23,889 bases of DNA from Zygnema cylindricum (taxonomy: Eukaryota; Streptophyta; Zygnematophyceae; Zygnematales; Zygnemataceae). A program made the position numbers and the translations under genes. The DNA lies in contig JBBHKE010003281.1 in assembly GCA_037447655.1 (NCBI GenBank), forward strand, positions 188,001 to 211,889, in the 5' to 3' direction. Shown one piece after another: positions 1 through 9,770 of the stretch; position 1 is the first letter of the stretch; every line of letters starts with the position of its first letter. The notes beneath the pieces were generated by a model that was not told the origin of the DNA, did no database searches, and saw only the letters and a program-made list of their open reading frames with translations.

Positions 1-798
1 GTCTCTCTGCCTAATATATATGTTTGCTATTTATATCCCTCCCTAATCTTTCCTATCTCTCGTGTCTAAACATTCTGTGAACCCCTAAGCCCCTCTGAGT
101 GTATTGATCCGTGGCCGGTCCACGTTGTGTGTGGTTACGAGAAAATCCTCTCGTTAGCTCGGCTGACCGACCATGAGCGACACTCACTGCCAGTGTCGCG
201 TTGTGCCCCATCCACACCTTCTAATTACACGTTTTAGCATTCTGCCACATTTAGGTTTTATGGGCAGCGAAAGGTATAAAAGCACTACTATGTGCCATTT
301 GAAAATTAGTACAACATCAAAAAACCATTTTCCACATTAAAAAGCAGCATTCGCTGGAAAAACACAACATTTTACCCCAATCAACGTTTTCTCATAATTG
401 GCCTTAAAATTGTTTAAATATTTTTAGCGAAAAATAAAACATTCTTCTTCTTTCTTTCTTAAAAAAAAAAAAGGAAAATCTTTGTAACATGCTCTTTTTT
501 AGCTAAGGAAATTGCTGAGGCTGACAAGCTCTTAAGGTTTGGCTGAAAGTGTTAAGAGATTTTTCTTTGGTGTTTACTTTTCAAAATGACTTATTTCTGT
601 AGTTTTGAATGTGAAATAAACAACAATTCAAATCAGCAATGGAGGCACAGTTTATTACTATTGTGTTAGCTCTTGCTGCAGTATATCATTTATTTACAGC
701 ATTGCTAATGGTCAGATTTTTAAAGAGAGTTTAAAAGTTTTTAAGAAGAGAGTTTTAATAAAAATTTAGAAGATATTTAGAAGAAAATTACCAAATAA

Positions 799-841
<43 letters not shown>

Positions 842-900
842 AATGTGTAGCCTCTGTTTTACCAAGACATAGGCTTTGAATTCCATGATAAGCAGAAGCA
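1..900. other. AT-rich non-coding stretch
   Basis: I see no supported gene here. The stretch holds a TATAAAAG at about 276 that could be a plus-strand TATA box, a poly-A run near 460-472, and an (AT)n microsatellite at about 803-838. Nothing downstream of the TATA-like site reads as a protein of useful length, so a promoter call would be unsupported. Confidence 0.5.
803..838. repeat. (AT)n microsatellite
   Basis: An uninterrupted alternating TA run of about 36 bases. It is a plain dinucleotide repeat in an AT-rich region and is likely length-polymorphic. Confidence 0.9.
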
Positions 901-922
901 GGATAAGCCGAAGTTGGGCAGA

Positions 923-1020
923 TATCAAGCTCTCTCTCCCATACGGATCTTGGTTGTGATATTACCCCTAACTTTGTAGGCTGTACTGATACTCTATCCT
1001 CCTTCCCTTACCCAAACAAG
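923..1020 (+). CDS. candidate internal exon, unknown protein
   Basis: This stretch is open in one frame and bounded by plausible splice sites: an acceptor ending GGGCAG at 922 and a consensus donor AAG|GTGAGT at 1021. The reading includes GCDITPNFVGCTD, with two cysteines ten residues apart and a Ser/Thr/Pro-rich composition. I do not recognise the family; a piece of a secreted or extracellular protein would fit. No partner exon could be joined to it. The AT-rich flanks contrast with its balanced composition. It could be a chance open stretch, since the donor is the only strong signal. Confidence 0.3.
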
Positions 1021-1519
1021 GTGAGTTTTTTCAACTCCAAAATGCTATGTTATTACAGGTTCGTGATTCGGTGTGGTTTTTTGAAGCGGAGTTTGTGTGG
1101 TATCCTTTAACTAAATATTCATTATTGTCTGCGTTTTAGATTTTGCATTGTGTTGATGGATAAGTTAAGCATGTTTAGTTTAAATATTTTAACTTGAGAT
1201 GTAAAAATACGAAAATAGTACAAAAAACGATTGAATTTGCCTTTGTTTTGTCATTGTGGACAACAAACTTAAGATGGTTGAACTGCTTCTATTGATACTA
1301 TTCTTATGAAAATCGATCTTTTATATTTTGTTTTGTACCTAGTATGCGTATCGATCGAATTTAAGGTCGATATATTGTGAAATTGGTGTGTATCAATTTT
1401 GCAACATTTGAAATTTGGTATACTAAAAATTGCCCGATGTATAATACCATTTATACTCACGTTCATTTCAGTTTCCTTTTTAATTGTAGTTAATGTACAC
1501 ATAATTTCTTAGCAAATTA
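1021..1519. other. AT-rich non-coding stretch, possible intron
   Basis: It follows the GTGAGT donor at 1021 and is strongly T/A-rich, as an intron would be. I see no coding stretch, RNA gene or repeat of note, and no convincing acceptor followed by an open exon. Confidence 0.3.
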
Positions 1520-1846
1520 GTGAGTACCCACACTATTTGTGGTGAATTTGACGGAATCTTGTTTGTGGGAGTGTTGTTTTTTTCGGTCAACCTGTTTCAC
1601 TACAAATCCAAACCAAACAATTTAAAAGAAAGAAAACATTTTTCCTATTTTGGTACAGGCCCTATCCACGCCATTTGTGGTGAATTGGTCGGAATCTTGT
1701 AGTGCGAGTGTTGTTTTTTTCGGTCAACCTGTTTCACAGCAAATTCAAACCAAAGAATTTAAAAGAAAGAAAACATTTTTCCTCTTTTGGTTCTGTTTTT
1801 TGATTTCTGGCCGCATCCACACTATATACGGTGAATTTATCTTTCA
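1520..1846. repeat. tandem repeat, about 138-151 bp unit, 2.2 copies
   Basis: Units begin CCACACTATTTGTGGTGAAT at 1528, CCACGCCATTTGTGGTGAAT at 1666 and CCACACTATATACGGTGAAT at 1817. The first two share long blocks, including GTTTTTTTCGGTCAACCTG and a run of AAAGAAAGAAAAC, and are 138 bp apart. The third start is 151 bp further on because of a short T-rich insertion, and only its first 30 bases remain. It is short of a gene in every frame, so I read it as a minisatellite or a dispersed-repeat fragment next to the copia remnant. Confidence 0.8.
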
Positions 1847-2039
1847 AGCAGAAATTATGGCTGATAACGCATTGGAATATAACTAATTGGAGCCGTTGTG
1901 AATGCTCTTGGAAAGGTTGCCACTGAAGTGACGTCTGCAATGGCGTCAAACACGGAAAGAATTATGAAGGGCTAACATTTTAAAATTTAGGATACGAAAG
2001 ATGTTTTGTAAGTTAGAAAAAAAAACTAGGAAGATTTCA

Positions 2040-2470
2040 TTCGCGTTTAGTGGCACCGAAGAATATACAACCGAAGAATTTTTTTCTTCAAAGCCGATTC
2101 CTTCCTTTTGATTATAACCCTTTGCCACAAGTCTGGCTTTATATTGTTCAATGGTGTTATCGGGGTTTAACTTCACCTTGAATACCCATTTGCTGCCGAT
2201 CGCCTTTCGGTCTGGAGGAAGTTCCACAAGCTCCTGTGTTTGGGCCTCCATGATCGACTTCATTTCGTTCTTTGCTGCCTCGATCCAATGATTTCGTTCT
2301 GGTGATGAGAAGACCTCTTAGATGGTCAAGGGCTCCCTTGAGGCTGCCGAGTAGGCAAAGTGAGAACTTGCTTGCAGGCAACTGCTGGATCTTCTTCCCC
2401 CCGGAAATTTTGAGGCTGAGATTGTCCAATGCCGGGCATTGCGCTGATTGCGCTGATTGAGCTGGTTGCG
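2040..2470 (-). pseudogene. copia linker and reverse-transcriptase N terminus, truncated
   Basis: In one minus-strand frame the linker reads SSPERNHWIEAAKNEMKSIM. It continues into GSKWVFKVKLNPDNTIEQYK and YKARLVAKGYNQKEG, the conserved opening of the copia RVT_2 domain. The match fades after GIGFEE near 2070 and no YVDD or RNase H follows. The 22-23 kb element carries the same block with close similarity (SSPEREHWKVAVNEEMKSIM). Confidence 0.85.
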
Positions 2471-2611
2471 ATCACAATGTATTGACTGCTGCTGATCTTG
2501 TTGGAATTGAACTTGTTAAAGAATTTGGAGAGAGTCTGACTCCGGAGTCACCACCGGAGAATGTTGCACCAGCAAGACAATTTCTTGCATGCAATCCAAA
2601 ATGACATACTC

Positions 2612-3415
2612 CTATACCTTTTGCTGCTGTTGTTGCTCAGTCATTTGAAATAAATCTATCGAGTTAATTCCATTTTTGTCAATGATATTCCTTGCTACAA
2701 CTATTTTCTGCCTCTCAAACACAAAGACTTTGAAACCTTTTGAGTGATCATTATATCCTAACAGAATACCTGATAATCCCTTCGGTTCCATTTTCCATCT
2801 GTCTTTATACGTATCCAAGATAAAGCATTGACTACCAAAGACTTTGAAATGGCTAACATAAGGTTTGCTACCTATCCAGATCTTATAAAGAGTAGATTCT
2901 ATCGACCTTGATCTTATTCTATTTTTAAGATAAACTGCACAATTTAGAGCCTCAGCCCAAAATTTCGGATCCACATTTTTATCGACAAGCATCGACTTGG
3001 AGCTCTTCGTGAGAGTTCGATTTAATCTCTCTGACACCCCATTTTGTTTTGGGGAATATGGCACAGTCAATAGATGACTTATACCTTTCTCGAGTAAAAA
3101 GGTTTCAAATTCTTTTGATGTATATTCACCACCATTGTCCGATCGGAGCTGCAAAATAAGTAAATCATGAAGTTTTTCAACATATGCTTTATAGTGTTTG
3201 AAGTGACCAAACACCTCACTCTTTTCCTTCATGAATTAAACTTTTGTAAATCTGGAGAAATCATCTGTGAAGTCCATCTGTGAAGGTGACCATATATTTC
3301 ATTCCACCTACAGATGGAACCTTCGCAGGACTAAAAACATCCGAATGAATTTGTTGCAAAAGTTTGGTGGACCGATGCTCAAACTCTTTAGGAAATGGTA
3401 GTTTATGGATTTTGC
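2612..3415 (-). pseudogene. copia integrase core, interrupted
   Basis: All three catalytic acidic positions of the DDE core are visible: Asp in IHSDVF (near 3345), Asp in LRSDNGGEY (near 3140) and Glu in QNGVSERLNRT (near 3035). The conserved DDFSRFTKV motif precedes an in-frame stop near 3237. Just before it the sequence TTCACAGATG is duplicated in tandem (3274-3297 region), which shifts the frame. The remaining 206-residue open stretch starts at the Met at 3232 and carries the copia-type GYxDxSKGFKVF segment before a run of glutamines. The enzyme would join retroelement DNA to the chromosome; this copy cannot. Confidence 0.85.
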
Positions 3416-3419
3416 CAAA

Positions 3420-3748
3420 AGCGCAGCCATCACATGTTTTGAGTGGCTAATGTGAAATTAATACACCTTCTATTTTACCAGCAAGTACCATTTTTCTCAA
3501 ACTATCATAGTTTACATGGCATAATTTTTATGCCACAACTCATCTGAATGCAAAACACCGAAGTACAGAACATCATTCTCCTTGGTATTAGCCATATCCA
3601 TTCGGTACATCTTGCTATTATCACAAGTACCTGTAAATGCGACTTTGCCATTTTTGCTAACAACCTGCCTACTATTTTTCAAATTAACCTCAAAGCCCTT
3701 ACTTTCTACCAAAGACGTAGAAAACAGATTTTTCTTAAAGTTATCCAA
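3420..3748 (-). pseudogene. copia GAG-pre-integrase region
   Basis: The minus strand encodes a segment ending HSDELWHKNYAM, matching the LWHxxLGH-type motif of the GAG-pre-integrase domain. After a frame break the CDGCAFGK segment near 3420 supplies the CxxC half of the integrase HHCC zinc-binding module. Two frames are needed to follow it, so it is inactive. It connects the protease fragment to the integrase core. Confidence 0.7.
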
Positions 3749-3798
3749 AAATAAGACATTGTGAAGAGTTCTTTAAGTTGCTTTGCCCTCCACATCCA

Positions 3799-4010
3799 CT
3801 AGCAAAGACACATTACCCACAGCACGAGTCTGAACACTTTTTCTACAAGCATAATAAATATTTTTCTCCGACGTTGTTTTGAGAATTTTGAAGATGGCTT
3901 TGTTTCGAGCACATTTGGGCTGACGCTCCTGTATCCATTATCCATCCACAGTCTTTCGTGCCCTCCATCGCTGCCGCCATAGCTTTTCCGCAAACCAGTG
4001 GACGTTAATT
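3799..4010 (-). pseudogene. copia aspartic protease fragment
   Basis: The minus-strand frame reading GWIMDTGASAQMCS contains the retropepsin active-site motif Asp-Thr-Gly-Ala (about 3927-3935). The frame runs about 25 codons further and then hits a stop, so the protease is broken. In copia elements this domain cleaves the Gag-Pol polyprotein inside the particle. Upstream (higher coordinates) the reading RYYLGKG might be the decayed end of a Gag zinc knuckle, but its cysteines are gone. Confidence 0.75.
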
Positions 4011-4055
4011 TACCGCTTTTACCGATATTAACGACTCCTTTCCCCAGGTAGTAAC

Positions 4056-5800
4056 GTTTTTTTATTAAACTAAAATCAGTTTAGAGCTAAAGCTGTAATA
4101 CAAAATAATTAATTTTCATTTTAAAGTTAATAATAAATTACAACACAAAAAAATTAGGAGAAGCGTTGAGTTGATGCTTGATTAATGATTTTTATGTTGC
4201 GTCTAATTTTTGTTATTTTTTTGTTGCGCGTGAATAATGCTTGATTGGTCTTATACTCCCTCGCCATCTCCCTCTCTCTTTCTCGAGAGGGCGATAGCGA
4301 GAGGGGAAGGGGGAGTGGGGGTGACAGTGAGGGTGAATTCATGAAGCGAATTTATGAGCTATCCATCTCGCTTTTTTCTCTCGCTCTCACTCTCACTTTC
4401 ACTCTTGTTCACCCTCCATTCTCTCCTTCTCACTCTCACTCTCCCTCTCCCTCTTGCTCTCACTCTCGCTGTCGCCATCCCTCGCGTTTTTTTATTTTGA
4501 AAGTATTAGAAGTGTGCTTTATTTTGGTTCATTTTTTGCCGTTTATCTTCTTCGTCGATTTTATCTCTTGATTTTCTCAATCAATTTTTTCAGTTTGGTT
4601 TCCTCAGTCGCAATATTGAGGGTAATTTTATATCTTCATTTGAGACAGAAGAATATTTTCTTCGAGATATCTTGTATCCCTCACTTTTAGTTTTTTTTTT
4701 TTGGTTCATTTTCTCAATCGATACCATACCATGCAAAATCACTGAAACTTCCTTGTCCTTTGCCTATTTATGAATTTCTTTCCATTTGTTTTTTTCCAGA
4801 CTACCACATTTGTTCCTCGAAGCGGTGTCCTCTCCTTCCTCGAAACCATCGAACCTACTTTTTTTTCCACCTTTTTCCCTCTCCCACTCCCTCTACCAGT
4901 AGCGGCCCTTAGCAAAACCACTCTCTCCCTCTCCTCTTCCCTCTTCCCCTCCTCCCTCACCCTCTATCATTGAGACCAGCACCCCGTCTGCCCATTCACA
5001 TCACATGACCCAGCGTTATCTCGTCATTTCCCCTCCTCTCTCCCCTCCTCTCACCTCCCTTCCTCTCCCTTCTTTCCTTCTCCCTGCCCCTCCTTACCCT
5101 CATCCAACCTTCATCTCCCCTCCCCACTTCTTTGCTAAGGGTAAGAATTGATATCGAAAAAATATAAAATGATACATTAACGGTTGTGTAACTGTAATAA
5201 GACGTCAAAGAAACTAAAAAAAGTTGAAGTGTATATAATCAGATCGACTTTATGCTTAGACTTTTTTTATGCAATTACAGCAAGTTATTTATCTTCTCAT
5301 TTTGACATTGTTTCTGATTAGTTGTTATGTATCTATCTTTCTGTAAATTAAATGTCGTTTTTATATGTGTTAAATTAGTAATCCTCGTCTTGATTAATTT
5401 AGTTTGGAACATTTTCACTAAAATATTGGCTCTATTTGGGGAGGTTTTTGGATCAAGTTTGGAGTAAGTCATTATTGTGTCAAATGTGTTAACGCGACAA
5501 AAGTCCAAGCGGTAAATTCTTTCCACCTTATATCTGGACTATGGTTTTAGCTTAACCACTTAAATTGGTGGCAATTTTCGTAGACACTTTAATGATACAG
5601 TACAAAAAAAAAAAAAAAACATTCCACACGCAATCAATGATTTTTTTTGACCACGAACAATTACAAATTTGAAACAATATTAAAAGTCAAATATGACTAA
5701 CGTTTTGGCATAAAATACATACTTGCAACTGCCAAATAAATCCTCCTAATTACTTGTTTATTCCTAAGTAATAATGTTAACGCTTTTTTTTTTTGTGGAC
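4056..5800. other. gene-free stretch with CT/GA low complexity
   Basis: No coding or RNA gene is supported. Pyrimidine-rich tracts dominate at 4370-4485 and 4840-5110, with a GA tract at 4286-4340, separated by AT-rich sequence. Open frames seen here are Ser/Leu/Pro or Arg/Glu/Gly-rich on the two strands, as expected for simple sequence. A poly-A run lies at about 5606-5620. Confidence 0.6.
4257..4485. repeat. CT tract switching to GA tract and back
   Basis: A (CT)-rich run to about 4283 flips at the palindrome CTCGAG (4282-4287) into a GA-rich run to about 4335. It returns to (CT)-rich sequence at 4370-4485. The opposed purine and pyrimidine tracts could pair into an imperfect hairpin. Confidence 0.6.
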
Positions 5801-5880
5801 AGAAAATCACAAATTAGCGTTATTAACACTAAATTAGCGTTTGAGCTAATTTTTTTTTACACTAATAACGACTAGCGGTG
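5800..5880. mobile_element. one-ended relic of the CACCGC/GCGGTG TA-MITE family
   Basis: The right end reads CACTAATAACGACTAGCGGTG at 5860-5880 and matches the right terminus of the intact copies at 13.7 and 14.7 kb. The flank after it is TC where TA is expected. The subterminal sequence TTAGCGTTATTAACACTAAA resembles that of the relic ending at 10935. I could not find the matching left end. Confidence 0.55.
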
Positions 5881-5961
5881 TCATGCAATTTACATCCGAT
5901 ATAGTTGTACTTCACGATATATATGTACTTCTTGCGTACTTTAACTCCGAGCTATAGTTGT

Positions 5962-7098
5962 ACTACAATAAGCGGTTGCAATCGGGTACCCGAATTTGTA
6001 CCCGACCGTTACCCGACCGCCCGCATCAGATTTGGAATGGATTAGAGTGCCAAATTTTGGGGGCTGGTCGGATTAGGGCGGGTGACCCACCAATAAAAAA
6101 TAAAAAATAAAGGTACGGGTGGGTAGAAAACATAGTTGTCCTATTAGTATGGAATTTCATTTTTTTCCGAAAACTACGTAGTATTCGTTACTTTTACGAT
6201 GTACAAAAACGTACGAAAACCGTCCCATTAACCCTAAAAAATCCTTTAAAAATCTAAGACCATACGAATATCATACGGAAATGTACGGCACTGTACGAAA
6301 GGTGCACCGAAAAAAACCTAAGAGTACGGATAATTAAGGAAGTTGTACTGTAACTTACCAGAATGTATGAAAAGCACGCGAAGTACCCTTAACACCCTGA
6401 AATCCCCCCTTTAGTAACCCTAAAAGTACCAAAATATACGGACGCTGTACATAAATATACGAAGGATGTAAATCCGTATAACTGAAATATACGGAAAAGT
6501 ACAACAACGTAACTTGAAAATCTCAAAATTATAACGGTCAAAAGTAAGAAAATATACGGACAGTGTACGTAAATGTACGAATAAAAGTTTGTTGTTTAAC
6601 AGGAATGTATGAGAATGCACGAGAATGTACCCTAAAATTTTCAAACCCTCCTTAATAACCCTAAAAGTACTGATAGTACGTTAATATAAGAAAATGTGCT
6701 GGTACATAGTGAGGTACGCATATTATGCATTTGTTTCATCGTTAAATTTGTATCGTGCGTAGTATGCGCACGGGACAACTATGGTAAAAAATGAGGGTTT
6801 TGTAGTTTGTACTGTCCATACTATCCAACATTTTTGTACTTTTTACATCTGGTATCGTGGAAGGTACGAGGGAGATGTACCATTTATTTTGTACGTATTT
6901 GGGTATGGGCGGGTACGGGTAGTCAGGGGAAATCTAGTATCCGGTAACTTTTATTTTTCGTAAATGCGTATCGGGTGATGGTTTACAATTTAGGAGCGTG
7001 AAATAACCCGGTTTGATATCGGGTGTTCAGATTTTGAATATTTTTTTTGTTGGTTTCGGGTATCTAAAATGTTGACTTTTGCTATCTCTGACTACAAT
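5962..7098 (+). mobile_element. non-autonomous hAT-type element, diverged copy, with TSD
   Basis: The element spans 5970-7090 and is flanked by a perfect 8-bp direct repeat, ACTACAAT, at 5962-5969 and 7091-7098. Eight-bp target duplications are the signature of hAT transposons. Ends are AAGCGGTTGCAA on the left and TTTGCTATCTCTG on the right, imperfect forms of the CAGAGGTCGCAAA terminus of the two copies below. Outer regions align with those copies: GACCGCCCGC near 6015 and GCCAAATTTTGGGGG near 6048 on the left, GGCGGGTACGGGTAGTC near 6906 on the right. The middle (6130-6780) is filled with GTAC- and TACGG-rich degenerate repeats. No transposase is encoded. Confidence 0.82.
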
Positions 7099-7146
7099 AA
7101 CTCCCATCCCCCACGCAATATATCGTGACGATTTTTTGCTGGTTAG

Positions 7147-7654
7147 TACCAGAGAATCGCGAATCGTAACTAGAGTAATGAAAATATCAGAGTAAAAAGT
7201 GAGAAAAAAATAATACTTATTAACTCTAATTTGTGTGATAAAATCTTTTTCAAAATGGAATTTTACTCTAATTTATTTAAGTACTCTAATTTGGCACGCT
7301 AAAATCTCTACTGTAAATAAGGTATTTGTACATAATTTGACAAAATTTAGAGTTTATCGTCACTATGACGTTTGCACAACACGATTTGTTAAAATGCATT
7401 TACATGACAAAGGTCTGTATTAAATCATTATTTGTACCTTTTTACTTATATAAGTACAATTTTGCACGGTCGGACGTCGTCCGTACTCCACACTATTTAA
7501 AACCAACCTATGTTAGATTTTTTTACGCTAATTAAACCTTACCTTAAATAGAATAATTAAAAATTTATAATCATTCACTCTATTTAATGTGATAGAGTCG
7601 AAATTTAGGGCGACCGAATTAGCGTTATTAACTCTGATTACGATTCACGCTGTA
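7147..7654 (+). mobile_element. TA-flanked TIR element, diverged copy of the CACCGC family
   Basis: Left terminus near 7149 (ATCGCGAATCGTAACTAGAG) and right terminus ending 7652 (TCTGATTACGATTCACGCTG) form an imperfect inverted repeat flanked by TA. The interior matches the element at 14682-15218 in the same orientation. The block around ATCATTATTTGTACC (7425) and CTCCACACTATTTA (7486) corresponds to TTCATTATTTG (14990) and ACACCACACTATTTA (15051). Length is about 504 bp against 537 bp. No protein is encoded. Confidence 0.65.
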
Positions 7655-8072
7655 CTGTAACTTTTAGGGTAAAACAAACAGCAGATACCAACAAAAAGCG
7701 AAATACACGGCTTCCACTATTTTGGATTTTGCGGTGCAGGTTATGGCATCGAATTTTAGCCGATATTCAATGTTCATGTACGGATTGGATGATCGATGGA
7801 CCGGGTTTTGCGGTACAGTTGTACTTTATTTTTTTGGGTCTTAACACTTTCACATGTCGATGTCGGACCAATCCATAGCCAATTCTATTTCAATCGTATG
7901 GTCTTCATTCGTTTCTAAAGTACTTTAGTCCTCAAATAGTTGTACTTTATGTACTTGAGTCCCTCGATAGTTGTACTTTCAATGGTGTATAGTAGCTTGA
8001 ATGTTCTATATGTATTTTCATGTGCAAATGTTCGAGGACACGTATACAAATAACAAGGACATGTACCTGTCA
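7655..8072. other. non-coding stretch with ATAGTTGTACTT repeats
   Basis: No gene seen. The motif ATAGTTGTACTT occurs near 7938 and 7970, with a related CAGTTGTACTT near 7818. The same motif flanks the hAT target site near 5903 and 5954, suggesting two copies of an older, unnamed repeat. Confidence 0.5.
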
Positions 8073-8955
8073 CCACCAAGCAGAGGTCGCAAAAGTCAAA
8101 AAATTTCATACCCGAAACCGACCGTTTTTTTTTTTCAAAATCTGAGTAACCGACGCCCGACCGAGTTTTGTCACGCTCCAAAATTGTTAACCGTCAACCG
8201 ACCGTCGTTTACGAAAAAAAAAATTATCCGAATCTTGATTTTTCGCGACTAACCGTGCCCGCCCGTAACCGAAAAAGTACAAAATAATCAATGTACAACG
8301 GAATAAGCCAATAATTACGAATTGTCGCGTTCCCTAAGATTTGCGAAATGAATAGTGTTACTACTGTGTTAGATTTGCGACGCTTTGTCGCTTTGCCTAA
8401 GATTTGCGAAATGAATACTGTACTACCGTGTCAGATTTGCGACGCTTTGTCGCGTTCCCTAAGATTTTTGAAATGAATAGTGTACTACCGTGTCAAATTT
8501 GCGACGCTTTGTCGCGTTCCCTTTGATTTGCGAAATAAATAGCTTACTACAGTACCGTGTCAGATTTGCGACGCTAATCATGATGTCACGTACTTCCACG
8601 ATGCCAAAGAGTACAAATTACATGAATGTTGGATTATCTTTTTGTAAGATTCGCGAAATGAATAGTGTTAGTACCGTGTCAGATTTGCGACAGTAATCAT
8701 GATGCCACGTACTTCCACGATACCAAAAGTACAAAGAACAATAATGTTGGAAAAAAAAAGTACAAAATTTTCATTTTTTTTGGTTTTTTGTTTGACCGAC
8801 CGTAACTGACCGTTTTTATTTTCTTGGTGAGTCAACCGACCGTAACCGCCCGAACCCCAAAATTTGGCAACCGAATCCGTTCCGGATCCGGCGCGGGCGG
8901 TCGGTTAACGGTCGGTCACGGTTTCGGTTGACCGTTTGCGACCTCTGCCACCAAG
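8073..8955 (-). mobile_element. non-autonomous hAT-type element, 867 bp, perfect TSD and TIR
   Basis: The element spans 8081-8947. Its ends are CAGAGGTCGCAAA and, inverted, TTTGCGACCTCTG: a perfect 13-bp terminal inverted repeat that starts CAGAG as many hAT ends do. The flanks are identical 8-bp repeats CCACCAAG at 8073-8080 and 8948-8955. Subterminal ACCGACCGT or its complement recurs on both sides (8117, 8196, 8801, 8834, 8898, 8910), a plausible transposase-binding pattern. The middle holds a 62-bp tandem array. It lies opposite in orientation to the copy at 11168-11918. There is no transposase, so it would depend on an autonomous relative. The clean TSD suggests a fairly recent insertion. 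Confidence 0.92.
8325..8574. repeat. 62-63 bp tandem repeat array inside hAT element, four copies
   Basis: Units start CCTAAGATTTGCGAAATGAA at 8333, 8396 and 8458, with a variant at 8520, giving periods of 63, 62 and 62. Each ends in TTTGCGACGCTTTGTCGC, where GCGAC and GTCGC can form a small hairpin. A separated partial unit recurs at 8647-8690. The sister element at 11463-11690 holds the same units inverted. The TTTGCGAC 8-mer is shared with the element terminus. Confidence 0.88.
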
Positions 8956-9001
8956 TCATTTGCGATTCCCGTTATTCAGCCAATATATGAAGAACTGATG
9001 A

Positions 9002-9560
9002 TGTACGGAGGGAAGATCGGCACCTTCCCCTACAGTCCGTACCAGACTCTGTCAATAAAATTTTACATACTCCGCATTCGAAAACCCTAGCAGGTGGTCA
9101 CGAAGGCCAAACGTCACTTCCTTAAACACATTCACTAATAGGCCGTACTTAATTCCGTACTTATGGTACGGAAGGTCAATCATATCTCTCCTCGACACCA
9201 TCCCCACTTGTCGGTACTGCATTCCGTCAATAAAATTAAAGTACTCCGCAAAAGCAAATCGTACGGCTGTTGGTCGTTTCTTTACTCGACGTTACCTGAA
9301 GCTAGAGTCCATATTTCCGTACAGGCTGTACCACCTACCGTAGATAAATTCCAATACTCCGCAATAGACCGTACAGATTTTGGTACAGAAGGTGAAAACA
9401 TTTCTCTCCTAGACACCTTCCCCACTTGTCCGTACCCATGCTGTCCACAAAATTCCATTGCTAAATTGTACGGCCCGTGGTCCGGAACGTGGCTCGTACT
9501 TTTTCAAGTAACTTCCATCAATAAAATTCAAGTACAGTACTAAACTACTGAGAGATAGTA
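9002..9560. repeat. degenerate GTAC-rich tandem repeats upstream of the LRR-type gene
   Basis: A block containing TCCCCACTTGTC followed by GTAC occurs at 9185-9217 and 9403-9435, 218 bp apart, with matching sequence on both sides. A weaker copy lies at 9002-9045. CAATAAAATT and ACTCCGCA elements recur between them. I count 17 GTAC tetramers in 9002-9560 where about two are expected by chance. The one open stretch here (126 codons, 9163-9543) follows the repeat and has no recognisable domain, so I do not call it a gene. Confidence 0.65.
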
Positions 9561-9623
9561 AACCGTACAGCATGTCGGTGGAATGTTCAAACGTTTCTTT
9601 GCTTCACTCACGTCCAAGAGCTC

Positions 9624-9722
9624 CACGTGTCGAAAAACAAAGAAACGGTTCTCCACACACTGACGTCAAAACCCTAATCGGTCTCGATCGAGAATCTTCT
9701 TTCAGTAAAGTTGCCACGTGGC
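9624..9722 (+). promoter_or_regulatory. putative promoter motifs: G-boxes, TGACGTCA, telo-box
   Basis: Within 150 bases of the start codon at 9771 are CCACGTGTC (CACGTG at 9624-9629), the palindrome TGACGTCA at 9661-9668, the telo-box-like AAACCCTAA at 9669-9677 and the 10-bp palindrome GCCACGTGGC at 9713-9722. In plants, ACGT-core sites are bound by bZIP and bHLH factors and AAACCCTAA is a common promoter element near transcription starts. The cluster next to a signal-peptide start supports a real promoter here. No clear TATA box is visible. Binding is inferred. Confidence 0.55.
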
Positions 9723-9770
9723 GTTCGTAAACAAGCTTTTGTATCCGTGTGACGTAGCGAGCTCGTATCC

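Larger units (their letters stand above)
2040..4055 (-). mobile_element. Ty1/copia retrotransposon, degenerate, truncated at both ends
   Basis: Read on the minus strand, the order is aspartic protease, GAG-pre-integrase, integrase, linker and the start of reverse transcriptase. Protease and integrase before reverse transcriptase is diagnostic for Ty1/copia (Pseudoviridae). It has many frameshifts and stops and cannot encode a polyprotein. The gag region is missing or unrecognisable above about 4055, and reverse transcriptase stops after its first roughly 65 residues near 2040. No LTR was found at either end. The 3-prime LTR of the copia element at 21-23 kb has no match here, although the reverse-transcriptase starts are clearly related, so both belong to one lineage. 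Confidence 0.9.

Noticed and set aside
8325-8574. CRISPR-like array
   Set aside because: The units are contiguous 62-bp tandem copies without unique spacers, inside a transposon in eukaryotic DNA.
9163-9543. 126-codon plus-strand open frame as a gene
   Set aside because: It spans the degenerate GTAC-rich tandem repeat and has no domain, signal peptide or coding-like bias.
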